Of a stretch of DNA of 64,000 bases, positions 55,125 to 63,788 are shown piece after piece (within the stretch, counting starts at the first letter, position 1; each line of letters opens with the position of its first letter). Location: the NCBI GenBank assembly GCA_020025305.1, contig JAHHSG010000002.1, forward strand, positions 1 through 64,000. The letters are read 5' to 3'. The DNA comes from Oscillospiraceae bacterium (lineage in GTDB: Bacteria > Bacillota > Clostridia > Oscillospirales > Oscillospiraceae). The position numbers and the translations under genes were made by a program. Below the pieces are notes generated by a model. It ran no database searches and was not told where the DNA came from. It was given only the letters and a program-made list of their open reading frames with translations.

Positions 55125-56546
55125 ATGAAAAACACGGAAAAAACCATGGAAAAAATCGTGGCTCTTTGCAAAAACCGCGGTTTTGTATTCGCCGGCAGTG
55201 AGATCTACGGTGGCCTTGCCAACACTTGGGACTATGGTCCTCTGGGTGTGGAATTGAAGAACAACGTCAAGAAAGCTTGGTGGAAAAAGTTCGTTCAGGA
55301 GAATCCTTATAACGTGGGTCAGGACGCTGCCATCCTCATGAACCCTCAGACTTGGGTGGCCAGTGGTCATCTGGGCGGTTTTTCCGATCCTCTGATGGAC
55401 TGCAAGGAGTGCAAGGAGCGTTTCCGTGCCGACAAGGTCATTGAGGATTGGTGCCAGGAGAACAGCTTCCAGCTGCCCAAGCCCATCGACGCCTTCACCC
55501 AGCAGGAGATGGCTGATTTCGTGGCCGAGCATGAGATTGCCTGCCCCACCTGCGGCAAGCACAATTGGACCGACATCCGTCAGTTCAATCTGATGTTCAA
55601 GACCTTTCAGGGCGTGACGGAGGACGCCAAGAATACCGTATATCTGCGTCCTGAGACGGCACAGGGCATTTTTGTCAACTTTAATAACGTACAGCGCACC
55701 ACCCGCCGTAAGCTGCCCTTTGGTGTGTGCCAGATCGGCAAGTCCTTCCGCAACGAGATTACCCCCGGTAATTTCACCTTCCGCACCCGTGAATTTGAGC
55801 AGATGGAGCTGGAGTTCTTCTGCAAGCCCGGTACGGACTTGGAGTGGTTCCAATATTGGCGCAGCTTCTGCCATCAGTGGCTGCTGGATCTTCACATTAA
55901 GGACGAGAACCTGCGTCTGCGCGATCACGATCCCGAGGAGCTGTGCTTCTACTCCAAGGCGACCACCGACTTTGAGTTCATGTTCCCCTTCGGCTGGGGC
56001 GAGCTGTGGGGCGTGGCTGATCGTACCGACTACGATCTGACCCAGCACCAGAACACCTCCGGTCAGGACATGACCTATTTCGATCACGAGACCAACGAGC
56101 ATTATATTCCCTATGTCGTGGAGCCCTCTCTGGGTGCCGACCGTATGGTGCTGGCTTTCCTGGTGGAGGCTTACGATGAGGAAGTGGTGGATGAGACCAA
56201 GAATGACACCCGTGTGGTGCTGCACTTCCATCCCGCACTGGCTCCCTTCAAGGCCGCCGTGCTGCCTCTGAGCAAGAAGCTGAGCGAGAAGGCCCGGGAA
56301 ATCTATGCAGAGCTCTCCAAGGACTTCATGGTAGACTTTGATGAGACCGGTTCTATCGGCAAGCGCTATCGCCGTGAGGATGAGATCGGCACGCCTTACT
56401 GCATCACCGTGGACTTCGATACCGTGGGCGATGCGGAGAAGGCCGGCGACAACTGCGTCACGGTTCGTGAGCGCGATACCATGGAGCAGGTGCGTATTCC
56501 CATCAGCGAGCTCAAGAGCTATCTGAGCGAGAAGATTGCCTACTAA
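55125..56546 (+). CDS. glyS: Glycyl-tRNA synthetase (dimeric class II type)
   Basis: A 473-residue synthetase of the alpha2 type. Motif 1 region FVFAGSEIYGGLANTWDYGPLG, motif 2 in QIGKSFRNEITPGNFTFRTREFEQMELEFFC, motif 3 in YVVEPSLGADRMVLAFL, and a C-terminal anticodon domain (VVLHFHPALAPFKAAVLPL). It differs from the alpha2beta2 glyQ/glyS enzyme. Two CxxC pairs (CKEC and CPTC) in the insertion may bind zinc. The ATG at 55125 has AAAGGAG upstream, and longer frames run into the T-box. Confidence 0.96.
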   Translation: MKNTEKTMEKIVALCKNRGFVFAGSEIYGGLANTWDYGPLGVELKNNVKKAWWKKFVQENPYNVGQDAAILMNPQTWVASGHLGGFSDPLMDCKECKERFRADKVIEDWCQENSFQLPKPIDAFTQQEMADFVAEHEIACPTCGKHNWTDIRQFNLMFKTFQGVTEDAKNTVYLRPETAQGIFVNFNNVQRTTRRKLPFGVCQIGKSFRNEITPGNFTFRTREFEQMELEFFCKPGTDLEWFQYWRSFCHQWLLDLHIKDENLRLRDHDPEELCFYSKATTDFEFMFPFGWGELWGVADRTDYDLTQHQNTSGQDMTYFDHETNEHYIPYVVEPSLGADRMVLAFLVEAYDEEVVDETKNDTRVVLHFHPALAPFKAAVLPLSKKLSEKAREIYAELSKDFMVDFDETGSIGKRYRREDEIGTPYCITVDFDTVGDAEKAGDNCVTVRERDTMEQVRIPISELKSYLSEKIAY

Positions 56547-56558
56547 AATGTGGAAAAC

Positions 56559-56592
56559 AAAAAGACTTCGGAACAGCTTCCGAAGTCTTTTT
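56559..56592 (+). terminator. Terminator of glyS
   Basis: AAAAAGACTTCGGAA (56559-56573) with its complement (56578-56592), a CAGC loop and a T-tract inside the right arm. Confidence 0.92.
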
Positions 56593-56629
56593 GTGGTAGA
56601 TGGGGGAGAAAAAGGCCCTATTTCCTGCT

Positions 56630-56680
56630 AAAAGCTTCCACAAAAGACACATCTTTTCCCACAATGTGGAAAAGGTTGTG
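56630..56680 (-). repeat. DnaA-box-derived palindromic element J
   Basis: Read on the minus strand, TTTTCCACA (56673-56665) runs into TTGTGGGAAAAG, then GTGTCTTTTGTGGAAGC. The order box, complement, TGTGT, TTTGTGGA is the same as in element A at 27585-27621. It lies in the 323-bp spacer between glyS and the MATE gene; the rest of that spacer holds only the two terminators. Confidence 0.6.
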
Positions 56681-56773
56681 CTGCATGGACGGCGGACAGG
56701 GTGAGCACCATGTTTGGGTGGGGCTGGTTTTATTTCAATAGAGCGGAGCAAGACCCTCTGCCGCTTGTGCATG

Positions 56774-56809
56774 AAAAACGCATCGTGTCTCCGGACACGA
56801 TGCGTTTTC
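56774..56809. terminator. Terminator hairpin downstream of the MATE gene
   Basis: ACGCATCGTGTC (56778-56789) with its complement (56794-56805) around a TCCG loop, flanked by A- and T-tracts on both strands. It probably ends the leftward MATE transcript. Confidence 0.85.
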
Positions 56810-56869
56810 TCATCAAAATGCAAATGCATAGGAAGGTAACTGGTGTTGCGTGCCCAGCGTCCATACCCT

Positions 56870-58240
56870 TTAGTTCTTTTCCTCGGGCAGCGTATCAATG
56901 ATGGTCCGGCGCATTCTGCGATAAAACAGCAGCGTGATGAAAAAGGAGATGGTCTCCGAAATGGGGAAAGACCACCAGACCAGATCGTCATTGCCCACGC
57001 TGCGCCCGATGAGCGCCAGCACCAGAGCCGCAGGCAGCAGGAGCAGCAGCTGGCGGACGATGGAGGCAATCATGGAATAAACAGACTTACCTACCGCTTG
57101 AAAAGCGCCGCTGAGTAAAATGCTCATGCCGGCTATGGGGAAACTGAGACCGATGATACGCAGAGCGGGAACTCCCACCTGCAGCATGGTATCGTTGGCC
57201 TGAAACATTCCCAGCAGCACATGGGGGAAAGCCTCAAAAATAATCGTGCCGATCGTCATCACAATCACGGCATACAGGGTACTGCGGTGAATGGTCTCCA
57301 GCATGCGCTTACGCTTACGGGCACCATAGTTATAGGAAATAATGGAGATAATACCGGTATTCAAACCGAAGATGGGCATAAATACAAAGCTGTTGAGTTT
57401 AAAATACACACCGAACATGGTGGCAGCCGTCTCCTTGGCGCTGTGCAGGGCAATGAGAATCTTATTCATTACAAACACCATCACGGAGCTGATGGCCATC
57501 ATAATAATGGAGGGAATACCAATGATGTAGATGTTGCCGATGAGGCGCCAGTTGGGGCGGAAACCGCGAAAACAGATTTGAATTTCCTTGTTCTTTGTGC
57601 GGCAGAGATAGATGGCCAGCACCGCAGAACACGTCTGCCCGATAATGGTGGCCACAGCCGCACCTGTCACGCCCATGTCCAGCACGAAAATGAAGACGGG
57701 GTCGAGGATGATGTTGAGGATCGTCCCTACGCCCTGGGTATACATGGAGAGAATACTGCGCCCGGTAGACTGCAGCAGCCGCTCAAAGGTAATCTCTAAG
57801 AAAATACCCGCAGAGCCGCAGCAGACGATGCGCAGATAGAGATTGCCCTGCTCCACAATCTCCGCCACATCGGTCTGGAAGGAGAAAAAGATGCGGGAGA
57901 AGCACAGTGCCAAAATGCAAAAGACCACCGCGCTGGCAATAGCAAGAAAAATGCCATGGCGTGCCACTTCGTTGGCCCGGCGCTGATTGCCCGCACCTAA
58001 GGCACGTCCCAGCAGGGAACTGATGCCTACGCCGGTACCGGCCGCCACTGCGATGATGAGCTGCTGGGCCGGGAAGGCGAGGGACACGGCTGCCAGCGCC
58101 GACTCACTGATGTGGGAGACAAAGATGCTGTCTACAATATTGTAGAGAGCCTGTACCAGCATCGAGGCGATGATGGGCAGCGATATGTTCCAGATGAGCT
58201 TAGAAATGGGCATGGTGCCCATTTTGTTTTGATGGTTCAC
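56870..58240 (-). CDS. MATE-family efflux transporter
   Basis: A 456-residue exporter with twelve predicted helices. The N half starts LIWNISLPIIASMLVQALYNIVDSIFVSHIS and the C half IGIPSIIMMAISSVMVFVMNKIL, the two MatE repeats. It is only distantly similar to the MATE at 30.5 kb. Translation is assigned to GTG at 58240. Promoter elements TTTTCT and TATAAT with a 17-nt spacer fit at 58310-58282 on the minus strand. Substrate unknown. Confidence 0.92.
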   Translation of the reverse strand: MNHQNKMGTMPISKLIWNISLPIIASMLVQALYNIVDSIFVSHISESALAAVSLAFPAQQLIIAVAAGTGVGISSLLGRALGAGNQRRANEVARHGIFLAIASAVVFCILALCFSRIFFSFQTDVAEIVEQGNLYLRIVCCGSAGIFLEITFERLLQSTGRSILSMYTQGVGTILNIILDPVFIFVLDMGVTGAAVATIIGQTCSAVLAIYLCRTKNKEIQICFRGFRPNWRLIGNIYIIGIPSIIMMAISSVMVFVMNKILIALHSAKETAATMFGVYFKLNSFVFMPIFGLNTGIISIISYNYGARKRKRMLETIHRSTLYAVIVMTIGTIIFEAFPHVLLGMFQANDTMLQVGVPALRIIGLSFPIAGMSILLSGAFQAVGKSVYSMIASIVRQLLLLLPAALVLALIGRSVGNDDLVWWSFPISETISFFITLLFYRRMRRTIIDTLPEEKN

Positions 58241-58391
58241 AGGAGGTCACTTCCTTATATAGAATAATAATCCAACTTCACATTATAGCACATTTATCTT
58301 AAAAAGAAAAGTTACCTGCTGGGGGAGGCGTAAGAAAGAACGGAGACGCGGACAAGCGCCGGAGGAGAAAGCATCCAGGCCGTGTGCCAAG
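58241..58391. other. MATE promoter region
   Basis: About 150 bp containing TTTTCT (58310-58305), 17 nt, TATAAT (58287-58282) on the minus strand. The remainder has no recognisable gene. Confidence 0.5.
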
Positions 58392-58428
58392 AAAAGGGAG
58401 TGTATCAACCATAGATACACTCCCTTTT
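58392..58428 (-). terminator. Terminator after the zinc-ribbon membrane protein gene
   Basis: A perfect 15-bp stem: AAAAGGGAGTGTATC (58392-58406) and its complement (58414-58428) with a 7-nt loop, T-rich on either strand. It lies 170 bp beyond the stop of the gene at 58598, or just after the remnant at 58440. Confidence 0.8.
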
Positions 58429-58438
58429 GGATATCAGT

Positions 58439-58540
58439 ATCCACCAAGCTGCATGTAGGCATCTTCTCCCTTGAAGAGCTCATGCAGCAATGCTTGTGCC
58501 CGCATTTTGTCTTGACCGGGAACATAGACGCTCCTTCAAT
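58439..58540 (-). pseudogene. Possible 3' remnant of a small gene
   Basis: On the minus strand one frame reads VPGQDKMRAQALLHELFKGE and a few further residues, then stops just before the terminator hairpin. It looks like the C terminus of a soluble protein, but its upstream frame is closed by a stop and it lacks its own start and ribosome site. A second frame starts at an ATG with AAGGAG (58525) but runs through the terminator and looks random. I do not recognise the family. Confidence 0.25.
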
Positions 58541-58597
58541 CCTGCATGCCCGTTTTCATCACCATGGCTTCGAAGCGGCCTTGCTTATGTGCAGGCA

Positions 58598-59575
58598 TCA
58601 AAACTCCGGGCCCTGCACGTTCTGCTCAATAGGCGCCAAGCGGTAAAGGCGATTTTCCAGATTCCGGTTCTTGATGGTGCTGGAGATGGTGGGAGCAGCA
58701 CCCAGCACCGTGAAAAGGTAGAGCATTACCAGATTCACATAATAGTTGCTCTTTTCAATAATATCGTATTTTACCAGTGTGGGAATGATGCGAAAAGCGC
58801 TGATTATGTCGGTATCCATCTCATTGGCGACCAGGAAAGCCCAGTCCACGCGGTCACCGAACCAGGTCATGACCAGCATCAGCACCGAGCAGATAATAAT
58901 CCCTCTTGTGTTGAGCTTTCCTCCCAGCAGCTCATAGCCTTTGAGAGTACAAACCGCCAAAATCACACCGCTGATAGCGGCAATGTAGCCCAGACGGCTC
59001 AAGAGAACAATGGCTGCCACACCGATGAGGGAGCCTAACAGCGCCCCGACAATGCCGCCTACAATGTTATCATGTCTGCCCTTTTTATGGGTATCCAGAG
59101 CGGTACGATCCTGCTGCAAGCGCGTGAAGCACTCACGGCAAAGCATAGCGTAGCTGCCGGAGATATAGCAGGGATCCACATGGGGAGCGCCGCAGGACTG
59201 GCAGCAATCTGTAAAGCCCTCACTTTGAAGATAGCGCACCAGAGAAGCGATGTTCTCCCGCAGTCCGTCCTGCAAAGCGTCCAGTCCCTGCATTTTTTTC
59301 AGTGTCATCACAATGCAGCTTCCGTTCTGGATGAGAGACTTTACCTGAGGATGATTCTGCTTGTATTGCTTGCAATCGTTCTTGGTAAGAGGGCCGGTAG
59401 AACGATGGGCAGAGATGTCTACCGCCAAAATATACGGATTGTTGGCTACGGTGGGGCTGACCAATACATGGAAACCGCCGAAGGTGCCATACATCCCGCC
59501 GCCCTCTGTGTCTAAACGCATACCCAGATTTTGTGCCACTTGCTCATGAAGTTCGGTCATTGGTTTGTTATTCAT
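58598..59575 (-). CDS. Membrane protein with central zinc-ribbon-like cysteines
   Basis: A 325-residue protein of unknown function. Residues 1-115 are soluble and contain GGGMYGTFGGFHVLVSPT, suggestive of a small beta domain. Residues 124-149 carry CCQSC and CREC, a treble-clef or zinc-ribbon arrangement (Cys124, Cys125, Cys128, Cys146, Cys149). Four or five membrane helices follow between about 170 and 300. The zinc-binding plus membrane layout suggests a sensor or scaffold, but nothing specific can be claimed. Promoter TTGCGT, 17 nt, TAAAAT fits at 59724-59696 on the minus strand. Confidence 0.75.
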   Translation of the reverse strand: MNNKPMTELHEQVAQNLGMRLDTEGGGMYGTFGGFHVLVSPTVANNPYILAVDISAHRSTGPLTKNDCKQYKQNHPQVKSLIQNGSCIVMTLKKMQGLDALQDGLRENIASLVRYLQSEGFTDCCQSCGAPHVDPCYISGSYAMLCRECFTRLQQDRTALDTHKKGRHDNIVGGIVGALLGSLIGVAAIVLLSRLGYIAAISGVILAVCTLKGYELLGGKLNTRGIIICSVLMLVMTWFGDRVDWAFLVANEMDTDIISAFRIIPTLVKYDIIEKSNYYVNLVMLYLFTVLGAAPTISSTIKNRNLENRLYRLAPIEQNVQGPEF

Positions 59576-59695
59576 ACTATTCGCTCCTAAATTTAAGACA
59601 TCACTGACTCTGCCGAAAAGGGGATGTGCCGATTGCTGCTGTCTTTTGGAAGAACGTGGAAAGGGTAACGGCAGTAAAGTGTAAATTATAACGAT

Positions 59696-59724
59696 ATTTT
59701 AACATGCCGGCAGCATTGACGCAA
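59696..59724 (-). promoter_or_regulatory. Promoter of the zinc-ribbon membrane protein gene
   Basis: On the minus strand TTGCGT (59724-59719), a 17-nt spacer and TAAAAT (59701-59696). A second TATAAT-like element lies about 10 nt downstream. Confidence 0.5.
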
Positions 59725-59751
59725 GATAGGAAATAGTTGGGAAATAAAAAT

Positions 59752-59794
59752 AGAGCCCTGCGCAGGATGTATGACCCTCCTGCACAGGACTTTC
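59752..59794 (-). terminator. Terminator of the DUF1292 gene
   Basis: On the minus strand CCTGTGCAGGA and TCCTGCGCAGG form an 11-bp stem with one G-T pair, followed by TATTTTTATTT. Confidence 0.8.
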
Positions 59795-59811
59795 TCATGG
59801 GAGGAAAAGCC

Positions 59812-60105
59812 TTATTCCTCCTCGCTGGCCTCCAATGTTTCCATGAAGAGGTTGAAAACAGCCTCGGTGACTGCCTCATCCTCCACAAATTCCAGAGAAT
59901 TGCCGCCCACGCTCTCCATGATGACAAGGCCGACTTCAGCCTCGTCCTCAATCTCTACAGGACAGAGAACAGCAAAGTCACGCTCCTGATAGGTCTGAAA
60001 GCCCAGCACCTGAAAGGCCTCCTCCGTGCCGTCCTCGTCCGTGAGCATAATGGTGGGTTGGTTCTCATCATCGGGGATGTTCATTTCCAGTTCCAGATCG
60101 CTCAT
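59812..60105 (-). CDS. DUF1292 family protein
   Basis: A 97-residue, strongly acidic protein with the DUF1292 core: PTIMLTDEDGTEEAFQVLGFQTYQERDFAVLCPVE, followed by an acidic helical tail (FVEDEAVTEAVFNLFMETLE). The family is widespread in Firmicutes, often near alaS or AlaX-like genes, with no known function. The ATG at 60105 has GAAGGAGG 7-8 nt upstream. It starts 34 bp after the editing enzyme gene and probably shares its transcript. Confidence 0.92.
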   Translation of the reverse strand: MSDLELEMNIPDDENQPTIMLTDEDGTEEAFQVLGFQTYQERDFAVLCPVEIEDEAEVGLVIMESVGGNSLEFVEDEAVTEAVFNLFMETLEASEEE

Positions 60106-60139
60106 ATAATTGCCTCCTTCTGTGGTATGTTCTGATTTT

Positions 60140-61297
60140 TTATGATGGATGATCTGCAGCAAAAAAGCTGCGGATTTCCTCCTCAACAGCCTGCACGCTG
60201 CCTTGGGCAAAGCCGTCCCGACCACCGCCCCGTCCATGGAGAGCGGTATTCATGGCCTGGATAAAGGGGCGTATGTCCACACCCGTATGGATCACGGCAT
60301 AGCGGTAGGTAGTTCCTTCGCCGGAAAAGACGGCGCAGCGGCCACCGCACTTGGTGCTGACCGCATCGCACAGACGGCGCGCCCCATCACCGGAGAGGGG
60401 CGGTGTAAGCAACAGTACATTTCCACGTCCTGCGTATTCCTCCGCCGTGCGTCGGAACGTTTCCTCTTCCAGTGCAGCGGCTCGCTCTTTGGTGTGGAGC
60501 AGTTCCGCCTGCAGGCGCTGCACCGCATCGAAGGAGGCTCTGTCTTTCACGGAAAGGGACTGGGCAATGGCATGATTCTGCTGCCAGCTGTCGGAGAGGT
60601 AACGCAGGGCACGCCGGCCGCACAAAAGCTCCAGACGGACACCGTCCCGGAATTTCTGACAGGAGAGGAACTTGACCAGTCCCACCTCACCGCTGCGGAG
60701 AACATGGGTACCGCAGCAGGCACATCGGTCTGCACCGGGAAATTCGGTGATGCGTACCGCACCGTGCAGCTCTTTCTTGCTGCGATAGTCCAGCGCTGCC
60801 AATGCCTCTGGTGAGGGATAGGTGATGGAAATGGGGTGATTTTCCCAGATGTACCGGTTGGCTTCGGCCTCAATGGCAAGCACTTCTTCCCAAGTCATTT
60901 CGGCGTTGTAGTCAATGGTGACACGATCGACACCCATGTGGAAACCCACATTGTCGCAGTGAAATGTGCGGCAGAGCATACCGCTGACGATGTGTTCGCC
61001 GGAATGCTGCTGCATATGGTCAAAACGCCGTTCCCAGTCAATGACACCGGTGACCTTTTCTCCCACAGGGAGGGGGGAGGAACAGGTGTGGATCACGCAG
61101 CCGTCTTTGTCGTGAACGTCGGTGACCTCCGCTGTGCCTAAGGTGCCGTGGTCGGCAGGCTGGCCGCCGCCCTCGGGGTAGAAGGCGGTGCGGTCTAAAG
61201 TTACGGTAAAGCCGCCCTTGCCCGGTGCGCAGGAGCACACCGTGGCGGTGAACTCCCGACAGTAGGGGTCGGCGTAATAGAGTTTTTCTGTTTCCAT
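60140..61297 (-). CDS. AlaX-type alanyl-tRNA editing protein with DHHA1 domain
   Basis: A 385-residue protein related to the editing and C-terminal parts of alanyl-tRNA synthetase, without the aminoacylation domain. The editing site zinc ligands are His and His in HMQQHSGEHIV and Cys...His in CACCGTHV. DRTAFYPEGGGQPADHG is the N-terminal signature. A coiled coil and a DHHA1 domain ending in GRGGGRDGFAQGS follow. It should deacylate Ser- or Gly-mischarged tRNA-Ala. AAGGAG lies 10 nt before the ATG at 61297. It precedes the DUF1292 gene. Confidence 0.93.
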   Translation of the reverse strand: METEKLYYADPYCREFTATVCSCAPGKGGFTVTLDRTAFYPEGGGQPADHGTLGTAEVTDVHDKDGCVIHTCSSPLPVGEKVTGVIDWERRFDHMQQHSGEHIVSGMLCRTFHCDNVGFHMGVDRVTIDYNAEMTWEEVLAIEAEANRYIWENHPISITYPSPEALAALDYRSKKELHGAVRITEFPGADRCACCGTHVLRSGEVGLVKFLSCQKFRDGVRLELLCGRRALRYLSDSWQQNHAIAQSLSVKDRASFDAVQRLQAELLHTKERAAALEEETFRRTAEEYAGRGNVLLLTPPLSGDGARRLCDAVSTKCGGRCAVFSGEGTTYRYAVIHTGVDIRPFIQAMNTALHGRGGGRDGFAQGSVQAVEEEIRSFFAADHPS

Positions 61298-61332
61298 GGA
61301 TGCACGCTCCTTTAAACATAGTGTGCCATAGA

Positions 61333-61480
61333 TGTGGAAAAAACACAAGAGTGAATTATGTGGAGGAAGGAACGCCGTTTGAAACCATAGGGTTCAAAAC
61401 TTCCTTTCCACGAAAGGTGCTCCATACAGTGACAGCCCATTTCCAAGGTGTCTGGTGCCGCCGCACAAAATCCATTTCAT
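61333..61480. repeat. Intergenic repeat copy 1 with DnaA-box element
   Basis: TGTGGAAAA (61333-61341) is an exact reverse DnaA box, followed 18 nt later by another TGTGGA. From about 61368 the sequence (GGAACGCCGTTTGAAACCAT, GGGTTC, ACTTCCTTT, CGAAA, then CCATTT) aligns over about 80 bp with 63557-63635 upstream of aspS. It lies between the AlaX gene and the end of aspS. Confidence 0.5.
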
Positions 61481-61551
61481 AGAGAACTGCGCTGACAGTT
61501 TTCCGCTGCAAGGTGGGAGTACCTGCTTTTCTCATATTGGCGATAGGCAAA

Positions 61552-61582
61552 AAGCGGTGGAGGAATACTCCGTCCACCGCTT
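61552..61582 (-). terminator. Terminator of aspS
   Basis: AAGCGGTGGA (61552-61561) and TCCACCGCTT (61573-61582) around an 11-nt loop; on the minus strand a run of T follows. It ends 24 bp beyond the aspS stop. Confidence 0.88.
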
Positions 61583-61605
61583 CGCTGTGTCAATTTTCAG
61601 AAGAG

Positions 61606-63384
61606 TTACTCCTCTTCCACACCCACCACGGCGATGTGCAGCTCGTCCAGCTGCGCCTGAGTCACGGTGGAAGGGGCATCCATCATCACATCCTGTGCGT
61701 TCTTGTTCATGGGGAACGGGATGATCTCACGAATGGAGTTCTCTCCGGCCAGCAGCATCACCATACGGTCTACGCCGGGGGCGATGCCTGCATGGGGAGG
61801 TGCACCATAGGTGAAGGCGTTGTACATGGCGGGGAACTTCGCTTTCACGTCCTCCTCGCCCAGACGTACCATCTCAAAGGCCTTGATCATGATTTCGGGA
61901 TCGTGGTTACGCACAGCGCCGCTGCTGAGCTCCACGCCGTTGCACACCAGATCGTACTGGTCGGCAGTGATGTCCAGCAGATCGATCTCGCCCCGCTCGG
62001 CCTTAAGCAGGGTCTCCATACCGCCGCTGGGCATAGAGAAGGGGTTGTGGCAGAATTCCAGCTCCCCGGACTCCTCGCCGATCTCGTACATGGGGAAGTC
62101 CACAATCCAGCAGAACTCGTAGCGCTGGGTATCCATGTGCTCGGGGCAGGCGGCACCCAGCTTGTTGCGCAGCACGCCGGCGGTCTTTTGTGCGGCCAGC
62201 TTCTTACCTGCGGTCACACCCACAAAGCAGCCGGGGGTCAGACCCAGCTTTGCCACCAGAGCGTCCTTGCTGCCAGCCAAGAACTTGGCAATGCCGCCTG
62301 CCAGCTCACCCTGCTCGTCCATCTTAAACCAGTAGGCCTTGTTGCCGGATTGGACTTCTACCTCGCCGCACAGCTTGTCGATGGCTTTGCGGGCCAGCTT
62401 GCAATCGGATACAACGATGGCCTTCACTGTTTGACCGTCCAGCGGCTCAAAGCCGCAGCCGGCCACTTCGGCACTGATATCCTGTACCATCAGGTCGATA
62501 CGCAGGTCGGGCTTATCCGAGCCGTAGATCTCCATGGACTCGTTGTAGGGAATGCGGCGGAAGGGGGCAGAGGAGGCCACGTTGTAGGTGCCGTACTTGG
62601 CAAAAATGGGGGGCAGCACATCCTCCAGAACGGCGAACACGTCGTCCTGCGTGGCGAAGGCCATCTCCATATCCAGCTGATAGAACTCGCCGGGGGAGCG
62701 GTCGCCCCGGGCATCCTCGTCACGGAAGCAGGGGGCAATCTGGAAATAACGGTCAAAGCCGGAGGTCATCAGCAGCTGCTTGAACTGCTGAGGGGCCTGC
62801 GGCAGGGCATAGAACTTGCCGGGGTGCTTGCGGGCGGGCACCAGATAGTCACGGGCACCTTCGGGGGAGGAGGCGGTCAGAATAGGTGTGGTGATCTCCA
62901 GAAAGCCGTGCTCGGTCATGGCCTGACGGAGAGCAGACACCACGTTGCAGCGCAGGATAATGTTGTTCTTGACCTCCGGGTTGCGCAGATCCAAATAGCG
63001 GTATTTGAGGCGGGCGGCCTCGTCTGCCTCACGGGAGCGGTTGATCTCGAAGGGCAGGCTGTTGTGGCGGCAGCGGCCCAGCACCTCGATCTTGCTGGGT
63101 ACCACCTCGATTTCGCCGGTGGGCAGCTTGGGATTTTTGCTGGAGCGCTCACGCACTACGCCTTCTACGGAGATGGTGGACTCCTTGTTGAGATCGTGGA
63201 TAACGGACATCATCTCCTCCGTCTCCACTACCACCTGGGTGGTGCCATAGAAATCACGCAGCACCACGAAGGCAAAGTTGCTGCCGACCTCGCGGACGTT
63301 TTCCATCCAGCCGACCAGCTTGACCTGTTGGCCCACATCCGCAAGACGCAGCTGGCCGCAAGTATGTGTACGGGATTGCATCAT
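61606..63384 (-). CDS. aspS: Aspartyl-tRNA synthetase (bacterial type)
   Basis: A 592-residue class IIb synthetase. The N-terminal OB anticodon domain includes VKLVGWMENVREVGSNFAFV. Motif 2 lies in FQIAPCFRDEDARGDRSPGEFYQLDMEM, the bacterial GAD insertion fills about 300-410, and motif 3 is GIAPGVDRMVMLLAG. The length and insertion mark the bacterial form. The ATG at 63384 has AAAAGGAG about 11 nt upstream; a following ATG is equally possible. It follows hisS on the same strand, the common hisS-aspS order, but with a 404-bp spacer. Confidence 0.97.
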   Translation of the reverse strand: MMQSRTHTCGQLRLADVGQQVKLVGWMENVREVGSNFAFVVLRDFYGTTQVVVETEEMMSVIHDLNKESTISVEGVVRERSSKNPKLPTGEIEVVPSKIEVLGRCRHNSLPFEINRSREADEAARLKYRYLDLRNPEVKNNIILRCNVVSALRQAMTEHGFLEITTPILTASSPEGARDYLVPARKHPGKFYALPQAPQQFKQLLMTSGFDRYFQIAPCFRDEDARGDRSPGEFYQLDMEMAFATQDDVFAVLEDVLPPIFAKYGTYNVASSAPFRRIPYNESMEIYGSDKPDLRIDLMVQDISAEVAGCGFEPLDGQTVKAIVVSDCKLARKAIDKLCGEVEVQSGNKAYWFKMDEQGELAGGIAKFLAGSKDALVAKLGLTPGCFVGVTAGKKLAAQKTAGVLRNKLGAACPEHMDTQRYEFCWIVDFPMYEIGEESGELEFCHNPFSMPSGGMETLLKAERGEIDLLDITADQYDLVCNGVELSSGAVRNHDPEIMIKAFEMVRLGEEDVKAKFPAMYNAFTYGAPPHAGIAPGVDRMVMLLAGENSIREIIPFPMNKNAQDVMMDAPSTVTQAQLDELHIAVVGVEEE

Positions 63385-63504
63385 AGTTATTTTCTCCTTT
63401 TTTGAGATAAAGTTGATTACTGATTGTAGTATATAGAAGTGATAATACGAAATGGAATTAAAAATCCGTGGTTTCTTTGTGCTCTGCTCTGGGAAGCTTC
63501 CCAA

Positions 63505-63640
63505 TTTGTTCTCTCCGAGGGGTTACTTTCTGGCACCAGCCCCAGAAAGTAACCAAAGAATGCCGCTTGGAACCAAGGTTCCAAGACTTCCTTTGCGCGA
63601 AACGGATATGCAAACACGGCGACCATTTGCCCGCGATGAT
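63505..63640. repeat. Intergenic repeat copy 2 with strong hairpin
   Basis: GGTTACTTTCTGG pairs with its exact complement around a 7-nt loop (about 63520-63552). Directly after it, GCCGCTTGGAACC, AAGGTTCCAA, ACTTCCTTT, CGAAA and CCATTTGCC follow, aligning with the copy near 61370-61450. TTGGAACC and GGTTCCAA form a short palindrome. No gene is seen in the hisS-aspS spacer (63385-63788). The aspS promoter is probably the TATACT-like element at 63433-63428, without a clear -35. Confidence 0.5.
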
Positions 63641-63788
63641 TTGCGAGGTGGGGCTGTGCTTTCCGGGGTGGAAATGCAGAATGGATTTGCTCCTCTGAGC
63701 GCTGCCGCTTTTGCTCTAAAGTGTAGAAGCAGAAGTCTCTGCCGATGACCTCAGTCAGCGGCTGAGCCGGTAAGCCGCCCGTTCTTCC

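Noticed and set aside
58283..58525. An 80-codon frame with AAGGAG upstream, reading through the terminator at 58.4 kb
   Set aside because: It spans a perfect 15-bp terminator, is compositionally random and has no resemblance to a known protein. The alternative frame ending before the terminator was kept only as a low-confidence remnant.
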